Source: CAWKDG01 sp963848355 (GTDB lineage Bacteria; Actinomycetota; Acidimicrobiia; Acidimicrobiales; UBA8190). From it: a DNA stretch of 8,304 nt. Below the pieces are notes generated by a model. That model ran no database searches and was not told the origin of the DNA. It saw only the letters and a list, made by a program, of their open reading frames with translations. The stretch lies in NCBI GenBank assembly GCA_963848355.1, contig CAWKDG010000015.1:1-8304 (forward strand). Reading direction: 5' to 3'. Both the position numbers and the translations under genes were made by a program. How positions within the stretch are numbered: the stretch's first letter is position 1; the number at the start of each line of letters is the position of its first letter. Of the stretch, positions 1-5,610 are shown in pieces.

Positions 1-413
1 TTCTCCCGGAGCTTGGGGTAACGCTTCAGGAACTCGTCCCACGCCTGGGCGCACGGCCCCGCCTGGGCCTGGAGGACCCCGGCCAGGTGCACGAACCCCC
101 GACTGTTGGCGAGGGCCGCTCCCAGGTGGTACGGCATCTCGAGTTGTGCCCGGACGTTGGGCATGCCCGAGGACTTCGGCGGGGCCTTCGCTTTGGGGGC
201 CGCCTTCTTGGCCGTCTGGCGGGGCCGGGGCGCCTCGTCGGTCGAGAACTCGGGATCGGGGCTCATCGCCTCTCTGTACTCTCTGTGCGCATCGTCGCGC
301 GAGTTGCTCAGGTGCAGATTCCGCCGTTGCTCGGCCGACCCCGGCACATCGGTCGGCCGGTTCTGGGGATCTTCGAACTCCCGTTCACAGACGGGACACT
401 CGGCAACGCTCAC
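1..413 (-). CDS. Hypothetical phage protein with N-terminal Cys/His zinc-finger-like motif (3' end cut off)
   Basis: The frame is open from a GTG start (complement of 411-413) to the window edge, giving about 137 residues without a stop. The start overlaps the stop of the preceding minus-strand gene as GTGA (410-413), which supports this start. The N-terminus reads SVAECPVCEREF, followed about 20 residues later by NLHLSNSRDDAH. This C-x2-C then H-x8-H layout is that of a small zinc-binding finger. A basic, alanine- and proline-rich linker follows (RQTAKKAAPKAKAPPKSS), then a probably folded C-terminal part beginning MPNVRAQLEMPYHLGAALA and containing AWDEFLKRYPKLRE. I do not recognise the family. 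A DNA- or RNA-binding role is only an inference from the Cys/His motif and the basic linker. The gene is the last visible member of a three-gene minus-strand group. Confidence 0.7.
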   Translation of the reverse strand, partial: MSVAECPVCEREFEDPQNRPTDVPGSAEQRRNLHLSNSRDDAHREYREAMSPDPEFSTDEAPRPRQTAKKAAPKAKAPPKSSGMPNVRAQLEMPYHLGAALANSRGFVHLAGVLQAQAGPCAQAWDEFLKRYPKLRE

Positions 414-667
414 CGCTTATCGAAAAAGCCGCGCCCGCCGCCCGACGCACGCTTGCGCGGGCGCTCCTCGTCCTCCTCGTCCTCGTCGTCGTCGGAGGCG
501 GCCCCGAACGTCTTGAGCCAGTCCGCTACCGCGTCGGGGCCTTCCAGCACGGTGATCCGGGAATCGGAGTGACGGCGGCGGGCAGCGGGACGCTTCCGAG
601 GAGCTTCCTCTTCGTCCTCGTCCTCGTACTCTTCCTCGTCACGCCTTCTTCTTGGCTGTGGTGGCAC
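410..667 (-). CDS. Small highly acidic/basic low-complexity protein, unknown function
   Basis: An 85-residue protein with a GTG start at 667. A GAGGAGG Shine-Dalgarno-like run lies about 4 bases upstream, which supports this start even though it overlaps the end of the upstream gene by 29 bases. The sequence has two acidic runs (residues about 10-21, DEEEYEDEDEEE, and residues about 59-68, DDDEDEEDEE), each followed by Arg/Lys-rich stretches. They flank one short segment that looks folded (ITVLEGPDAVADWLKTFGAA). Such charge-segregated sequences are usually disordered. The gene overlaps the next minus-strand gene by GTGA, so the two are probably translationally coupled. The function is unknown. 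The GAG/GAC-rich DNA also gives long open frames on the opposite strand; I regard those as shadows. Confidence 0.6.
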   Translation of the reverse strand: MPPQPRRRRDEEEYEDEDEEEAPRKRPAARRRHSDSRITVLEGPDAVADWLKTFGAASDDDEDEEDEERPRKRASGGGRGFFDKR

Positions 668-992
668 TGGCCCTCCTCGGGACGTTGGCCCTCATCTTGT
701 AGGACGGCTGGTTATCGGGCTTGACCTTACTGCGCGGTGCACCCTTCCCGCTCTCATCGACCATGTAGACGTGGTGACCGCCCCGGGACCCGCCGTAGAG
801 CATGAGGTCGGCCTTGCGGTTCACCCGGTCGTACTCGGATTTGGTCAGGTTGCCCTTCCGGTACTCCTCGGACGCCCGGGCCTTGGCATTCCGGGCGTGG
901 GCCTTGTCAGGCACCGGGTACTTGCGCTGGGCTGGGAGGGCGTAGACGTTCGACGGCAGGCGCTTGCGCTGGGTGGATGTCAGCGGAGCCAT
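639..992 (-). CDS. Small basic phage protein with RKYPxPDxxHARNA motif
   Basis: A 117-residue protein from an ATG at 992. An alternative ATG at 1010 adds MVASGH. I prefer 992 because MAPLTSTQRKRLPSNVYALP matches how I recall related phage proteins beginning (M-x-x-L-T-x-x-x-R-x-x-L-P). Next comes RKYPVPDKAHARNAKAR, a motif I know from many phage and actinobacterial proteins, sometimes as a small domain attached to head or protease proteins (DUF6582-like; recalled, not searched). The middle part (KADLMLYGGSRGGHHVYMVDE) is followed by a lysine-rich tail ending ATTAKKKA. The function is unknown. It is the first gene of the minus-strand group, starting only about 26 bases from the probable start of the divergent plus-strand gene at 1019. 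Confidence 0.7.
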   Translation of the reverse strand: MAPLTSTQRKRLPSNVYALPAQRKYPVPDKAHARNAKARASEEYRKGNLTKSEYDRVNRKADLMLYGGSRGGHHVYMVDESGKGAPRSKVKPDNQPSYKMRANVPRRASATTAKKKA

Positions 993-1018
993 ATGGCCGG
1001 AGGCTACCATCCCCGATT

Positions 1019-1579
1019 GTGGCGAAGTCTCTGTTCAAGGTGGGCGCCGAGATCGACTTTCTGACCTCGGACGAGCTCTCGGATCGGCTCGACCGGGCGG
1101 AGCAATACTTCCGGGACATCCTCCAGGCCCAGGAGGGTGAGACCATCGTCCGCTCGGCGGGGTCGTTCAAGACCGACGCTACCGGCGGGACGTCGACCCT
1201 CGGCTACGGCGGTGCCGACGTGTACCGGGTCCCGGAAGGTTTCGACGCCTTCTTGCTCCGGCTCTCGGTCGACTACGAGGGGTCGAACGCGGCCAGCCCG
1301 GTCTCCTGCGACATCCGAATCTGCGCCGACCAGAACACCCCGGCCGCGTTGCGGGCCATCTACAACGTGGTCCCGGCGGTGTTCGACGCCAGCCGCAGTC
1401 ACGCCCCCCTGTTCCGGGGCGGCCAGCGGGTCGTGGTCTCGATCACCGGCGGCCCGGCGACGACCACCTTCTACCCGACCGTCCAGGTGCTCCTCACCCG
1501 GCGCAAGGCGTTGTCGAGCGACCCCCGAATTTCGGCCGACACGACCCAGCGCGAGACGGCACCGCTGGATAGACCATGA
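1019..1579 (+). CDS. Putative phage structural (virion or tail) protein
   Basis: A 186-residue protein from a GTG at 1019. An in-frame ATG at 977 would add 14 residues but would overlap the divergent gene at 992. A GGAGG lies at 999-1003, somewhat far upstream of 1019, so the start is uncertain. Residues about 12-35 (DFLTSDELSDRLDRAEQYFRD) are predicted helical. The rest alternates hydrophobic strands with Gly, Thr and Ser (VYRVPEGFDAFLLRLSVDYEG, RGGQRVVVSITGG, FYPTVQVLLTRR), which suggests a beta-sandwich. It opens the structural module and its stop overlaps the start of the glycine-rich tail-type gene as ATGA (1576-1579). I recall similar sequences only as uncharacterised phage structural proteins. 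The structural role rests mainly on position and beta-rich composition. Confidence 0.6.
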   Translation: MAKSLFKVGAEIDFLTSDELSDRLDRAEQYFRDILQAQEGETIVRSAGSFKTDATGGTSTLGYGGADVYRVPEGFDAFLLRLSVDYEGSNAASPVSCDIRICADQNTPAALRAIYNVVPAVFDASRSHAPLFRGGQRVVVSITGGPATTTFYPTVQVLLTRRKALSSDPRISADTTQRETAPLDRP

Positions 1580-2420
1580 GCGAGTGGGATCCGCCGGCAC
1601 CGGCGACCCCGTCGGGTGTCGGAATCTCGGCAACGGTCATTCTCGCCAACAACTCCACTTGGCCCATTCCGGCTGGTGCTCGAACTCTCGAAGTCACTTG
1701 CATCGGCGGCGGCGGGGGTGGTGGCGGATCGGCCGGTGGTGGGACCGCACAGGCGGGAGCGTCAGGAGCTGGTGGCGGTGCTGGTGCTGTAGTCACTGCC
1801 ATCATGCCGGTTGGAGCTGCAACCACTCTTGCTGTTGTTGTTGGTGCCTCGGCGAACGGTGGTACTGCGGGAGGGATCAACCAAGGGTCCGCGGCGGGCG
1901 CAGGCACCAATGGCAACCTCTCGTCGGTTACCAATGCCTCGACTTCTCAGGTCGTCTCGGCAACTGGCGGTGGTGGTGGTGGGCCGGGTGTCAATGGTGG
2001 TCAGGCTCTTGCTAGCTGGTGGTCTTGCTGGTCAGCATGGCTCCAACACATCAAGCAATATTCCCATCGGTTCAGGCGGTAATACCGGTTCAGGTAACAA
2101 CACCGGCGGTGTTCTTGGTGGAGCGACCATCGCTCCCTATGGTGGATCTGGTGGTGGCGGGGGTGGTCAAGCCAACGGAGCCACTAAAGACGGAGGTCCG
2201 GGTGTCCAGGGAACTCTTGGTGGTGTTGGTGGTGCTGGTGGTGGTGGTGGTGATGGTGCGGGGACTGGTACCCCAGCTCAGGGGGGCGATGCGGCGGCAA
2301 ACTCTGGAGCTGGTGGCGGTGGTGCGGCCGGATGCGCATCGGTGGCCGTCGACCGGAGCTGCCGGTGCTCGTGGTGGCAATGGTGGATCCGGTTACGTCG
2401 TCATCAAAGTTGTCGGGTAA
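1576..2420 (+). CDS. Glycine-rich phage tail/fibre-type protein, reading frame broken twice
   Basis: Starts at ATG 1576, overlapping the previous stop. The N-terminus (WPIPAGARTLEVTCIGGGGG) is the classic opening of phage glycine-rich tail domains, in which a strand ending in V-x-C/V-x-G-G-G-G leads into a polyglycine-II-like bundle. The C-terminus at 2358-2420 (GARGGNGGSGYVVIKVVG) is the equally typical closing strand. Between them the glycine-rich frame moves twice: from frame 1 to frame 2 near 2008-2015, then from frame 2 to frame 3 between about 2325 and 2357. The span is 845 bases, two more than a multiple of three, which fits two one-base insertions and a product of about 280 residues. 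Read unrepaired, the first frame stops at 2082 with an unrelated WWSCWSAW tail. Such proteins usually form tail-tip or receptor-binding structures. Glycine codons here are mostly GGT, unlike the G/C-ending codons of neighbouring genes. Confidence 0.75.
2008..2015 (+). other. Frame-break point 1 in the glycine-rich tail gene
   Basis: Upstream codons read Gly-Gly-Gln-Ala-Leu-Ala in frame 1; downstream codons read Ala-Gly-Gly-Leu-Ala-Gly in frame 2. Dropping one base in GCTAGCT (for example the A) restores a continuous glycine/alanine pattern. The site is not a homopolymer and shows no obvious slippery heptamer. Confidence 0.6.
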
Positions 2421-2446
2421 GTGAACGCAGGCTAAAGGAGGCCACC

Positions 2447-2662
2447 ATGGCAACACCGACCGAGCAGTCCCTTCTCCAGCGGGCGTGGTCCGTTTTCCGG
2501 CAGATCGCCGGCTACGCCTCCATCGTGGTCGGGGCCATCCCAGCCACCGGGTTATCGGCGGCCGAGCGGGCGCCCCTGATCGCCTTCGGCGGCCTCATCC
2601 ATGTGATCGAGCACTACGTGGCCGACCCCTCGACCGGGAACCCTTCGACACCGCCTAGCTAA
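2447..2662 (+). CDS. Small membrane protein, holin-like candidate
   Basis: A 71-residue protein with a very good ribosome binding site: AAAGGAGG at 2434-2441, five bases before ATG 2447. After a polar N-terminus (MATPTEQSLLQRAWSVFRQI) there is a hydrophobic segment at residues about 20-36 (AGYASIVVGAIPATGL), then a second weaker one at about 42-54 (APLIAFGGLIHVI), and a polar tail EHYVADPSTGNPSTPPS. I recall small proteins ending in a similar EHYVxDPSTG segment in actinobacterial phages, annotated as membrane or holin-like. It sits inside the structural module, between two tail-type genes. Size, one or two membrane segments and phage context fit a holin, but no lysin gene is in the window, so the lysis role is tentative. 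The strong ribosome site suggests high expression. Confidence 0.65.
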   Translation: MATPTEQSLLQRAWSVFRQIAGYASIVVGAIPATGLSAAERAPLIAFGGLIHVIEHYVADPSTGNPSTPPS

Positions 2663-2680
2663 AGCGGTTCGGTAGAAACA

Positions 2681-3352
2681 GTGCAGTTCACCGTCCCGCT
2701 GTCGACGCCGGGGTCGGTCCAGGTCGCTCAGGTCACCGAGACCATCGGTCCCGAGTTCTGCCAGGACGTGTCGGTCCCGGCCTCGACGACGGCGTTACAG
2801 CTCTACGCCGGGTTCGTGTCGGGCACCGGCCAAGCCTCCGTCCAGGTGAAGGGCGTCCAGTCGGGGACCAACTACTCCGACGGCTTCGAGGTTGTGCCCA
2901 ACGGCGGGCTCACGGTGCCGGTCAACACCGGGATCGACACCGAGTACCAGGTGTGCTGGAACGACTTCAGCGGGACGGGCACGTTCGTGCTCACAGTGGC
3001 GGCCAGCCTGTCGATGACGCAGGGACCGGCCGCCATCAACGTGACCTGTAACTGCACCGGAGGAGGAGGCGGGATGCTCGCCTATGGGATCTACGGGTGC
3101 TCCACACGGCACCAGCGGCACGATGACCTGGACGGCCATCTCCGAGGTCGGGGCAGTCATGCTTCAGAGCGATGCCATGACCTTCGATTTCCCAGCCAAC
3201 TCGGTCGTCGTCGCCAGCCTCAACGCCGGTCCGGAACTCCCCGCCGGGGCCTCCTACGGGGTAGCCGACACCGCGACCGGCAACATGGCCGCCATCGCCG
3301 ACAACACTTCGGGAGTCCTCACCGTTGGCATCCCGATAGCAGCCAACTATGA
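2681..3352 (+). CDS. Putative beta-rich tail/structural protein, 5' part of a frameshifted gene
   Basis: Starts at GTG 2681, 18 bases after the previous stop, with no clear Shine-Dalgarno. Residues 1 to about 138 form a convincing beta-rich domain (VQVAQVTETIGPEFCQDVSV, LQLYAGFVSGTGQASVQVKG, FVLTVAASLSMTQG) with a Gly-rich stretch (CTGGGGGMLAYGIYG). From about 3100 this frame becomes an Arg/His-rich shadow of the frame used by the downstream gene and stops at 3352. Reading one base further on near 3098-3101 joins it smoothly to that frame (YGIYG then APHGTSGTMTW). I therefore regard 2681-3791 as one gene of about 369 residues with a single one-base break; its length is one over a multiple of three. 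Function unknown; virion location inferred from its neighbours. Confidence 0.6.
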   Translation: MQFTVPLSTPGSVQVAQVTETIGPEFCQDVSVPASTTALQLYAGFVSGTGQASVQVKGVQSGTNYSDGFEVVPNGGLTVPVNTGIDTEYQVCWNDFSGTGTFVLTVAASLSMTQGPAAINVTCNCTGGGGGMLAYGIYGCSTRHQRHDDLDGHLRGRGSHASERCHDLRFPSQLGRRRQPQRRSGTPRRGLLRGSRHRDRQHGRHRRQHFGSPHRWHPDSSQL

Positions 3353-3791
3353 CTTTGACAGCGCCCTCGATGCCTCGACGGAGTTCACCGCCACCGTGGT
3401 CGGAGGACCGGCCTTCAATAACAACACCGATCCTAACCCTCTCGGCCTTCACCCGCCCATGACCTCCCCGGCCGCTCAGACCCGACAGTTCGTCAGCCCC
3501 CCGGCCACCGCCATCTTCGGGGCCGACGGCACCGCCTCGGTCTCCTTCACCACGCCGGTCGGGCTGGGCTGGATCGTGACCCGGATCGCAGTGTCCTCCA
3601 CCAGCTCGTTCCCGACCGACGCCTACGTGTACGTGAACGGCGTCTTTCAGCTGGGCACCGGGGCCGGCAACGGCGACTCGGCCACCGGCAACCCGATGCC
3701 GATCCAGGAAGGCTCCGAGGTGATGGTCTCCTGGACCGGCGGCCAACCCGGAGCGGTCGCTACGGCGACGCTTACCTATTACTTCGCATGA
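3084..3791 (+). CDS. Putative beta-rich tail/structural protein, 3' part of the frameshifted gene (or a separate gene)
   Basis: Open from an ATG at 3084 to TGA 3789-3791, 235 residues if taken alone. The nearest purine-rich run (GGAGGAGG, about 3059-3066) is about 17 bases upstream, too far for a normal start, which favours this being the C-terminal part of the gene that starts at 2681. It contains repeated Thr/Ser/Gly-rich strands: TMTWTAISEVGAVML, NSVVVASLNAGPELPAGASY and VSFTTPVGLGWIVTRIAVSS. The last domain (residues about 150-235; AYVYVNGVFQLGTGAGNGDS, SEVMVSWTGG, ATATLTYYFA) looks like a jelly-roll or Ig-like fold often found in phage tail and fibre tips. It is the last gene of the structural module. 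The specific function is unknown. Confidence 0.65.
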   Translation: MGSTGAPHGTSGTMTWTAISEVGAVMLQSDAMTFDFPANSVVVASLNAGPELPAGASYGVADTATGNMAAIADNTSGVLTVGIPIAANYDFDSALDASTEFTATVVGGPAFNNNTDPNPLGLHPPMTSPAAQTRQFVSPPATAIFGADGTASVSFTTPVGLGWIVTRIAVSSTSSFPTDAYVYVNGVFQLGTGAGNGDSATGNPMPIQEGSEVMVSWTGGQPGAVATATLTYYFA

Positions 3792-3833
3792 CTTGACAGA
3801 CCCTTGACAATGTGCAAGGCTGGGAGGTATGCA
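3792..3833 (+). promoter_or_regulatory. Putative promoter region with two TTGACA boxes
   Basis: The 37-base gap between the structural module and the small-gene operon contains two perfect TTGACA hexamers (3793-3798 and 3804-3809), one helical turn (11 bases) apart; both are preceded by C. From the second box an 18-base spacer leads to TATGCA (3828-3833), a weak -10 match that overlaps the ATG at 3829. From the first box a 17-base spacer leads to AAGGCT, which is poor. CTTG at 3803-3806 and CAAG at 3815-3818 also form a short inverted repeat. The position at the start of a new gene set supports a promoter or operator. Which box is used is not clear. Confidence 0.5.
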
Positions 3834-4068
3834 CTTCACAGCCACGATGCACGAAGAGGACGATCCCCGGGCACAGGTCATCGAGGACAGTAACGGCATC
3901 CCGTTCCTGGTCATCGGTGCCCCGGGATCACTCGGGGGCCTGACGGTCGAGCTGACCGCGGACCTAGTCGGCGACCTCACCAAGATCTTGAAGGACATCG
4001 AGGAGGAGGCCGATGCCGCGGGTCGGGCCGACGACGGGACTCCGTACAACCCCGGACGGTCAGAATGA
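3829..4068 (+). CDS. Small acidic hypothetical protein
   Basis: A 79-residue protein from ATG 3829. GGGAGG (3822-3827) ends only one base before this ATG, too close for a normal ribosome site. The next in-frame ATG (3847) is about 19 bases away, too far, so the start is uncertain and a near-leaderless start is possible. The protein begins MHFTATMHEEDDPRAQVIED, has a central hydrophobic stretch (IPFLVIGAPGSLGGLTVEL) and then an acidic helix (LTKILKDIEEEADAAGRADD). It is the first gene after the putative promoter, and its TGA overlaps the ATG of the sigma-region-4-like gene (4065-4068), so the two are probably coupled. No family recognised. Confidence 0.6.
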   Translation: MHFTATMHEEDDPRAQVIEDSNGIPFLVIGAPGSLGGLTVELTADLVGDLTKILKDIEEEADAAGRADDGTPYNPGRSE

Positions 4069-4289
4069 GCTCTCCCGTGGAACTGCAACGGTTCTGGCGC
4101 ACCGTCTTCGGTCAGGACCCGCCCGACATCAACGAACGGGCGTGGCTCATCCTGTCCCGCCGGACCGAGGGCCACACCCTGGATCAGGTCGGGAAACTGT
4201 TCAACGTCACCCGGGAACGTATCCGTCAAATCGAAACGTCAACACTCCGGGATCTCCGACAAGCAGCTGCACAAAGGAGTCAGACATGA
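4065..4289 (+). CDS. Stand-alone sigma-70 region 4-like helix-turn-helix protein
   Basis: A 74-residue protein, ATG 4065 overlapping the previous stop. Residues about 24-66 carry the sigma region 4 pattern: ERAWLILSRRTEGHTLDQVG, then KLFNVTRERIRQIETSTLRD. VTRERIRQIE is the near-invariant recognition helix that contacts the -35 element in sigma-70 factors; TLDQVGKLF is the supporting helix. Regions 2 and 3 are absent, so this is not a full sigma factor. In known families such small proteins act as DNA-binding regulators or interact with RNA polymerase, and phages use them to redirect host transcription. Its place next to the start of the small-gene operon suggests control of phage gene expression. 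The DNA-binding fold is well supported; the direction of regulation is unknown. Confidence 0.8.
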   Translation: MSSPVELQRFWRTVFGQDPPDINERAWLILSRRTEGHTLDQVGKLFNVTRERIRQIETSTLRDLRQAAAQRSQT

Positions 4290-4405
4290 TCTATCAACCG
4301 ACCCATTACCTGCGATTCAGCGAGTGGATGGAGAGCGCCCTGCTGCACTGGTGGGCACAGGGACCGGGATACCAAACGGTCCAGGAACGGCTGGGGCTGA
4401 AGTGA
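4286..4405 (+). CDS. 39-residue small protein, unknown
   Basis: ATG 4286 has a good ribosome site (AAAGGAG, 4273-4279, six bases upstream) and overlaps the previous TGA as ATGA. The product starts MIYQPTHYLRFSEWMESALL and ends HWWAQGPGYQTVQERLGLK. It is rich in aromatics, with two adjacent Trp. It ends by overlapping the next GTG start (GTGA, 4402-4405). The coding assignment rests on the ribosome site and the coupled overlaps at both ends. Function unknown. Confidence 0.55.
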   Translation: MIYQPTHYLRFSEWMESALLHWWAQGPGYQTVQERLGLK

Positions 4406-4686
4406 AAAAGGAGTGCGACGCCCTGGTGGCCGAGCTGGACCGGTTACGGGAGGCCATTCAGACAGCGGTAGACCGAAACAAGGTATGGGAACTGGACCAT
4501 GCCGAGGAGATCCTTCGTGCCGCATTAATAAGCATGGACGGATCGGCCGCGACCATCCCTGCCATCGGCACCGAGGTCGAGGTCAACGGCGTCCGGGGAC
4601 TGGTCGTGGCCCGGCGAGAGTTGTCGATCCTGGTCCAGTTCAGCGATCGACGATGCGAGGTCGCCTACAAGTGGACGGTGGTCTAG
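4402..4686 (+). CDS. Small hypothetical protein with N-terminal helix and C-terminal beta-barrel-like part
   Basis: A 94-residue protein from GTG 4402, chosen over the in-frame upstream ATG 4324 because it gives a GTGA overlap with the preceding stop. Residues 1-45 look helical (KKECDALVAELDRLREAIQT, VWELDHAEEILRAAL). Residues about 56-94 (GTEVEVNGVRGLVVARRELS, ILVQFSDRRCEVAYKWTVV) look like a small five-stranded SH3/Tudor-like barrel, as in proteins that read 'x-G-x-V-x-V-N-G-x-x-G-x-V'. This fold reading is an inference from strand pattern only. The next ATG directly follows the TAG stop, with no gap. Role unknown. Confidence 0.65.
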   Translation: MKKECDALVAELDRLREAIQTAVDRNKVWELDHAEEILRAALISMDGSAATIPAIGTEVEVNGVRGLVVARRELSILVQFSDRRCEVAYKWTVV

Positions 4687-4935
4687 ATGTCCACAAGTAT
4701 CGAGCAACGGTTCTACGTCTTGGTCAGTCGGAGCCAGTACGCATACGTCGAGGTCAAGGCTGAATCAAAGCGTGCCGCTGACGAGCTCGTGAGCGCCATG
4801 TCGACTGAGCAGATTTTCGAATCCGCTGACGACTGGGACTGGCACCGTGAGCCTCCGTTCGTGATCGGTCCGGTGCTTACCGAGAATGAATTGCTGGCCG
4901 AGCCGGTAGTTCCACAGGAGCAGAGCGATGGCTGA
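4687..4935 (+). CDS. Small hypothetical protein (weakly DpnD/PcfM-like N-terminus)
   Basis: An 82-residue protein whose ATG abuts the preceding TAG stop. The first half reads RFYVLVSRSQYAYVEVKAES followed by KRAADELVSAM. This strand-strand-helix pattern recalls the small 'x-V-x-V-x-A-E-S-x-x-E-A' domain (DpnD/PcfM-like) seen in many mobile elements; the match is weak and from memory. The second half is acidic and aromatic (FESADDWDWHREPPFVIGPV). The end overlaps the next gene by eight bases (ATGGCTGA, 4928-4935). It is part of the coupled small-gene chain. Function unknown. Confidence 0.65.
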   Translation: MSTSIEQRFYVLVSRSQYAYVEVKAESKRAADELVSAMSTEQIFESADDWDWHREPPFVIGPVLTENELLAEPVVPQEQSDG

Positions 4936-5050
4936 CCCGCCCACTATTTCGCACGCCGAGGCGGTGCAGAAGATCGTGGCCAGCTATGGCTACGACACCC
5001 CAGCGGGACGACGAACCCGACAACTGCACGCCAGGAGAGGCACAGAGTGA
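4928..5050 (+). CDS. 40-residue small protein upstream of the deazaguanine transporter
   Basis: A short frame starting at ATG 4928 with CAGGAG (4915-4920) seven bases upstream. It encodes MADPPTISHAEAVQKIVASY, then GYDTPAGRRTRQLHARRGTE and a TGA stop. The N-terminal half could form a helix; the C-terminal half is strongly basic. The start overlaps the previous gene by eight bases and the stop overlaps the GTG of the transporter gene (GTGA, 5047-5050). It fills the gap between two otherwise coupled genes exactly, which is the main support for it being real. Function unknown; it could also serve mainly as a translational coupler. Confidence 0.5.
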   Translation: MADPPTISHAEAVQKIVASYGYDTPAGRRTRQLHARRGTE

Positions 5051-5610
5051 CCCGACTCCGCGTCGCGAGCGCGGCCCTGGGCCTGTACGTCGGCGCCATC
5101 GTGCTCGCCAACTACCTGATCGTTCACGGGATGCCCGGGGCGACGGCGACCCCGTTCCACACCTACACGCTGCCGACCCTGTTCGGCCTGGTCTGTCCCG
5201 CAGGTACCTACATGGCCGCTGTGACCTTCCCCTTGCGCGACGTGGTGCAGCGAGGCGGTGGGCGGCTGCTGGGCATCGTGGCTATCCTCCTGGCGGCGCT
5301 GGTGAGCTGGTGGGTGAGCAACCCGACCATCGCTGTCGCTTCGGGCGGGACGTTCCTGATCTCGGAGTCGCTGGACTTCGCTGTCTACACGCCTCTGCAA
5401 CGTCGGTGGTTCGTACCTGCTGTGGTCGCCTCAGGGATCGTAGCGGCGGTCGTGGATTCCCTGGTGTTCTTGAAGTGGGCAGGCATCCCCTACGGCCACG
5501 GAGCGCTGGCTGGCCTGATCGTCGCGAAACTGCTCGTCGTCCTGGTGGTCGGTGGGCCGCTCGCCTATGGATTGCGCCGGGTGCTCCCACTGAGAGTGGC
5601 AACGGCGTGA
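5047..5610 (+). CDS. VUT/YhhQ-family transporter, probable 7-deazaguanine (queuosine precursor) uptake
   Basis: A 187-residue polytopic membrane protein from GTG 5047, with AGGAGAGG (5033-5040) six bases upstream. It has about six hydrophobic segments at residues about 5-26, 42-66, 72-91, 93-112, 121-143 and 152-176, the size and topology of the YhhQ/VUT family. The family features I recognise are PAGTYMAAVTFPLRDVVQ (51-68), FLISESLDFAVYTPLQRR (103-120) and the VVDSLVFL motif (135-142) with acidic residues E107, D110 and D137 inside membrane segments. Bacterial YhhQ imports preQ0/preQ1. Phages that carry 7-deazaguanines in DNA can encode a copy. Here it lies two genes before a DpdA-like transglycosylase, which strongly supports a deazapurine role over general vitamin transport. 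The exact substrate (preQ0, preQ1 or queuine) cannot be read from sequence. Confidence 0.85.
   Translation: MTRLRVASAALGLYVGAIVLANYLIVHGMPGATATPFHTYTLPTLFGLVCPAGTYMAAVTFPLRDVVQRGGGRLLGIVAILLAALVSWWVSNPTIAVASGGTFLISESLDFAVYTPLQRRWFVPAVVASGIVAAVVDSLVFLKWAGIPYGHGALAGLIVAKLLVVLVVGGPLAYGLRRVLPLRVATA

Noticed and set aside
87..724. Three long plus-strand open frames
   Set aside because: They lie opposite the three minus-strand genes, are rich in Arg, Pro, Ser and Leu runs, and contain opposite-strand images of the acidic repeats; the minus-strand frames have ribosome sites and overlaps.
1137..2015. A 292-residue plus-strand frame across the first structural gene
   Set aside because: An Arg/Ser/Pro-rich and then Trp-rich shadow of the frames at 1019 and 1576.
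1700..2330. Repetitive GGT/GGC tracts as a possible CRISPR or direct-repeat array
   Set aside because: No regular repeat-spacer spacing; the repeats are glycine codons.
2184..2456. Minus-strand frames with poly-His and poly-Thr
   Set aside because: They are antisense to the GGT glycine repeats.
3036..4229. A 397-residue minus-strand frame
   Set aside because: Low-complexity Gly/Arg/Asp/His composition typical of antisense frames in high-GC DNA; it runs across a promoter gap and several well-supported plus-strand genes.
5047..5610. Holin or lysis membrane protein
   Set aside because: Six membrane segments with intramembrane acidic residues and the YhhQ-type motifs fit a transporter, and the neighbouring DpdA-like gene agrees.
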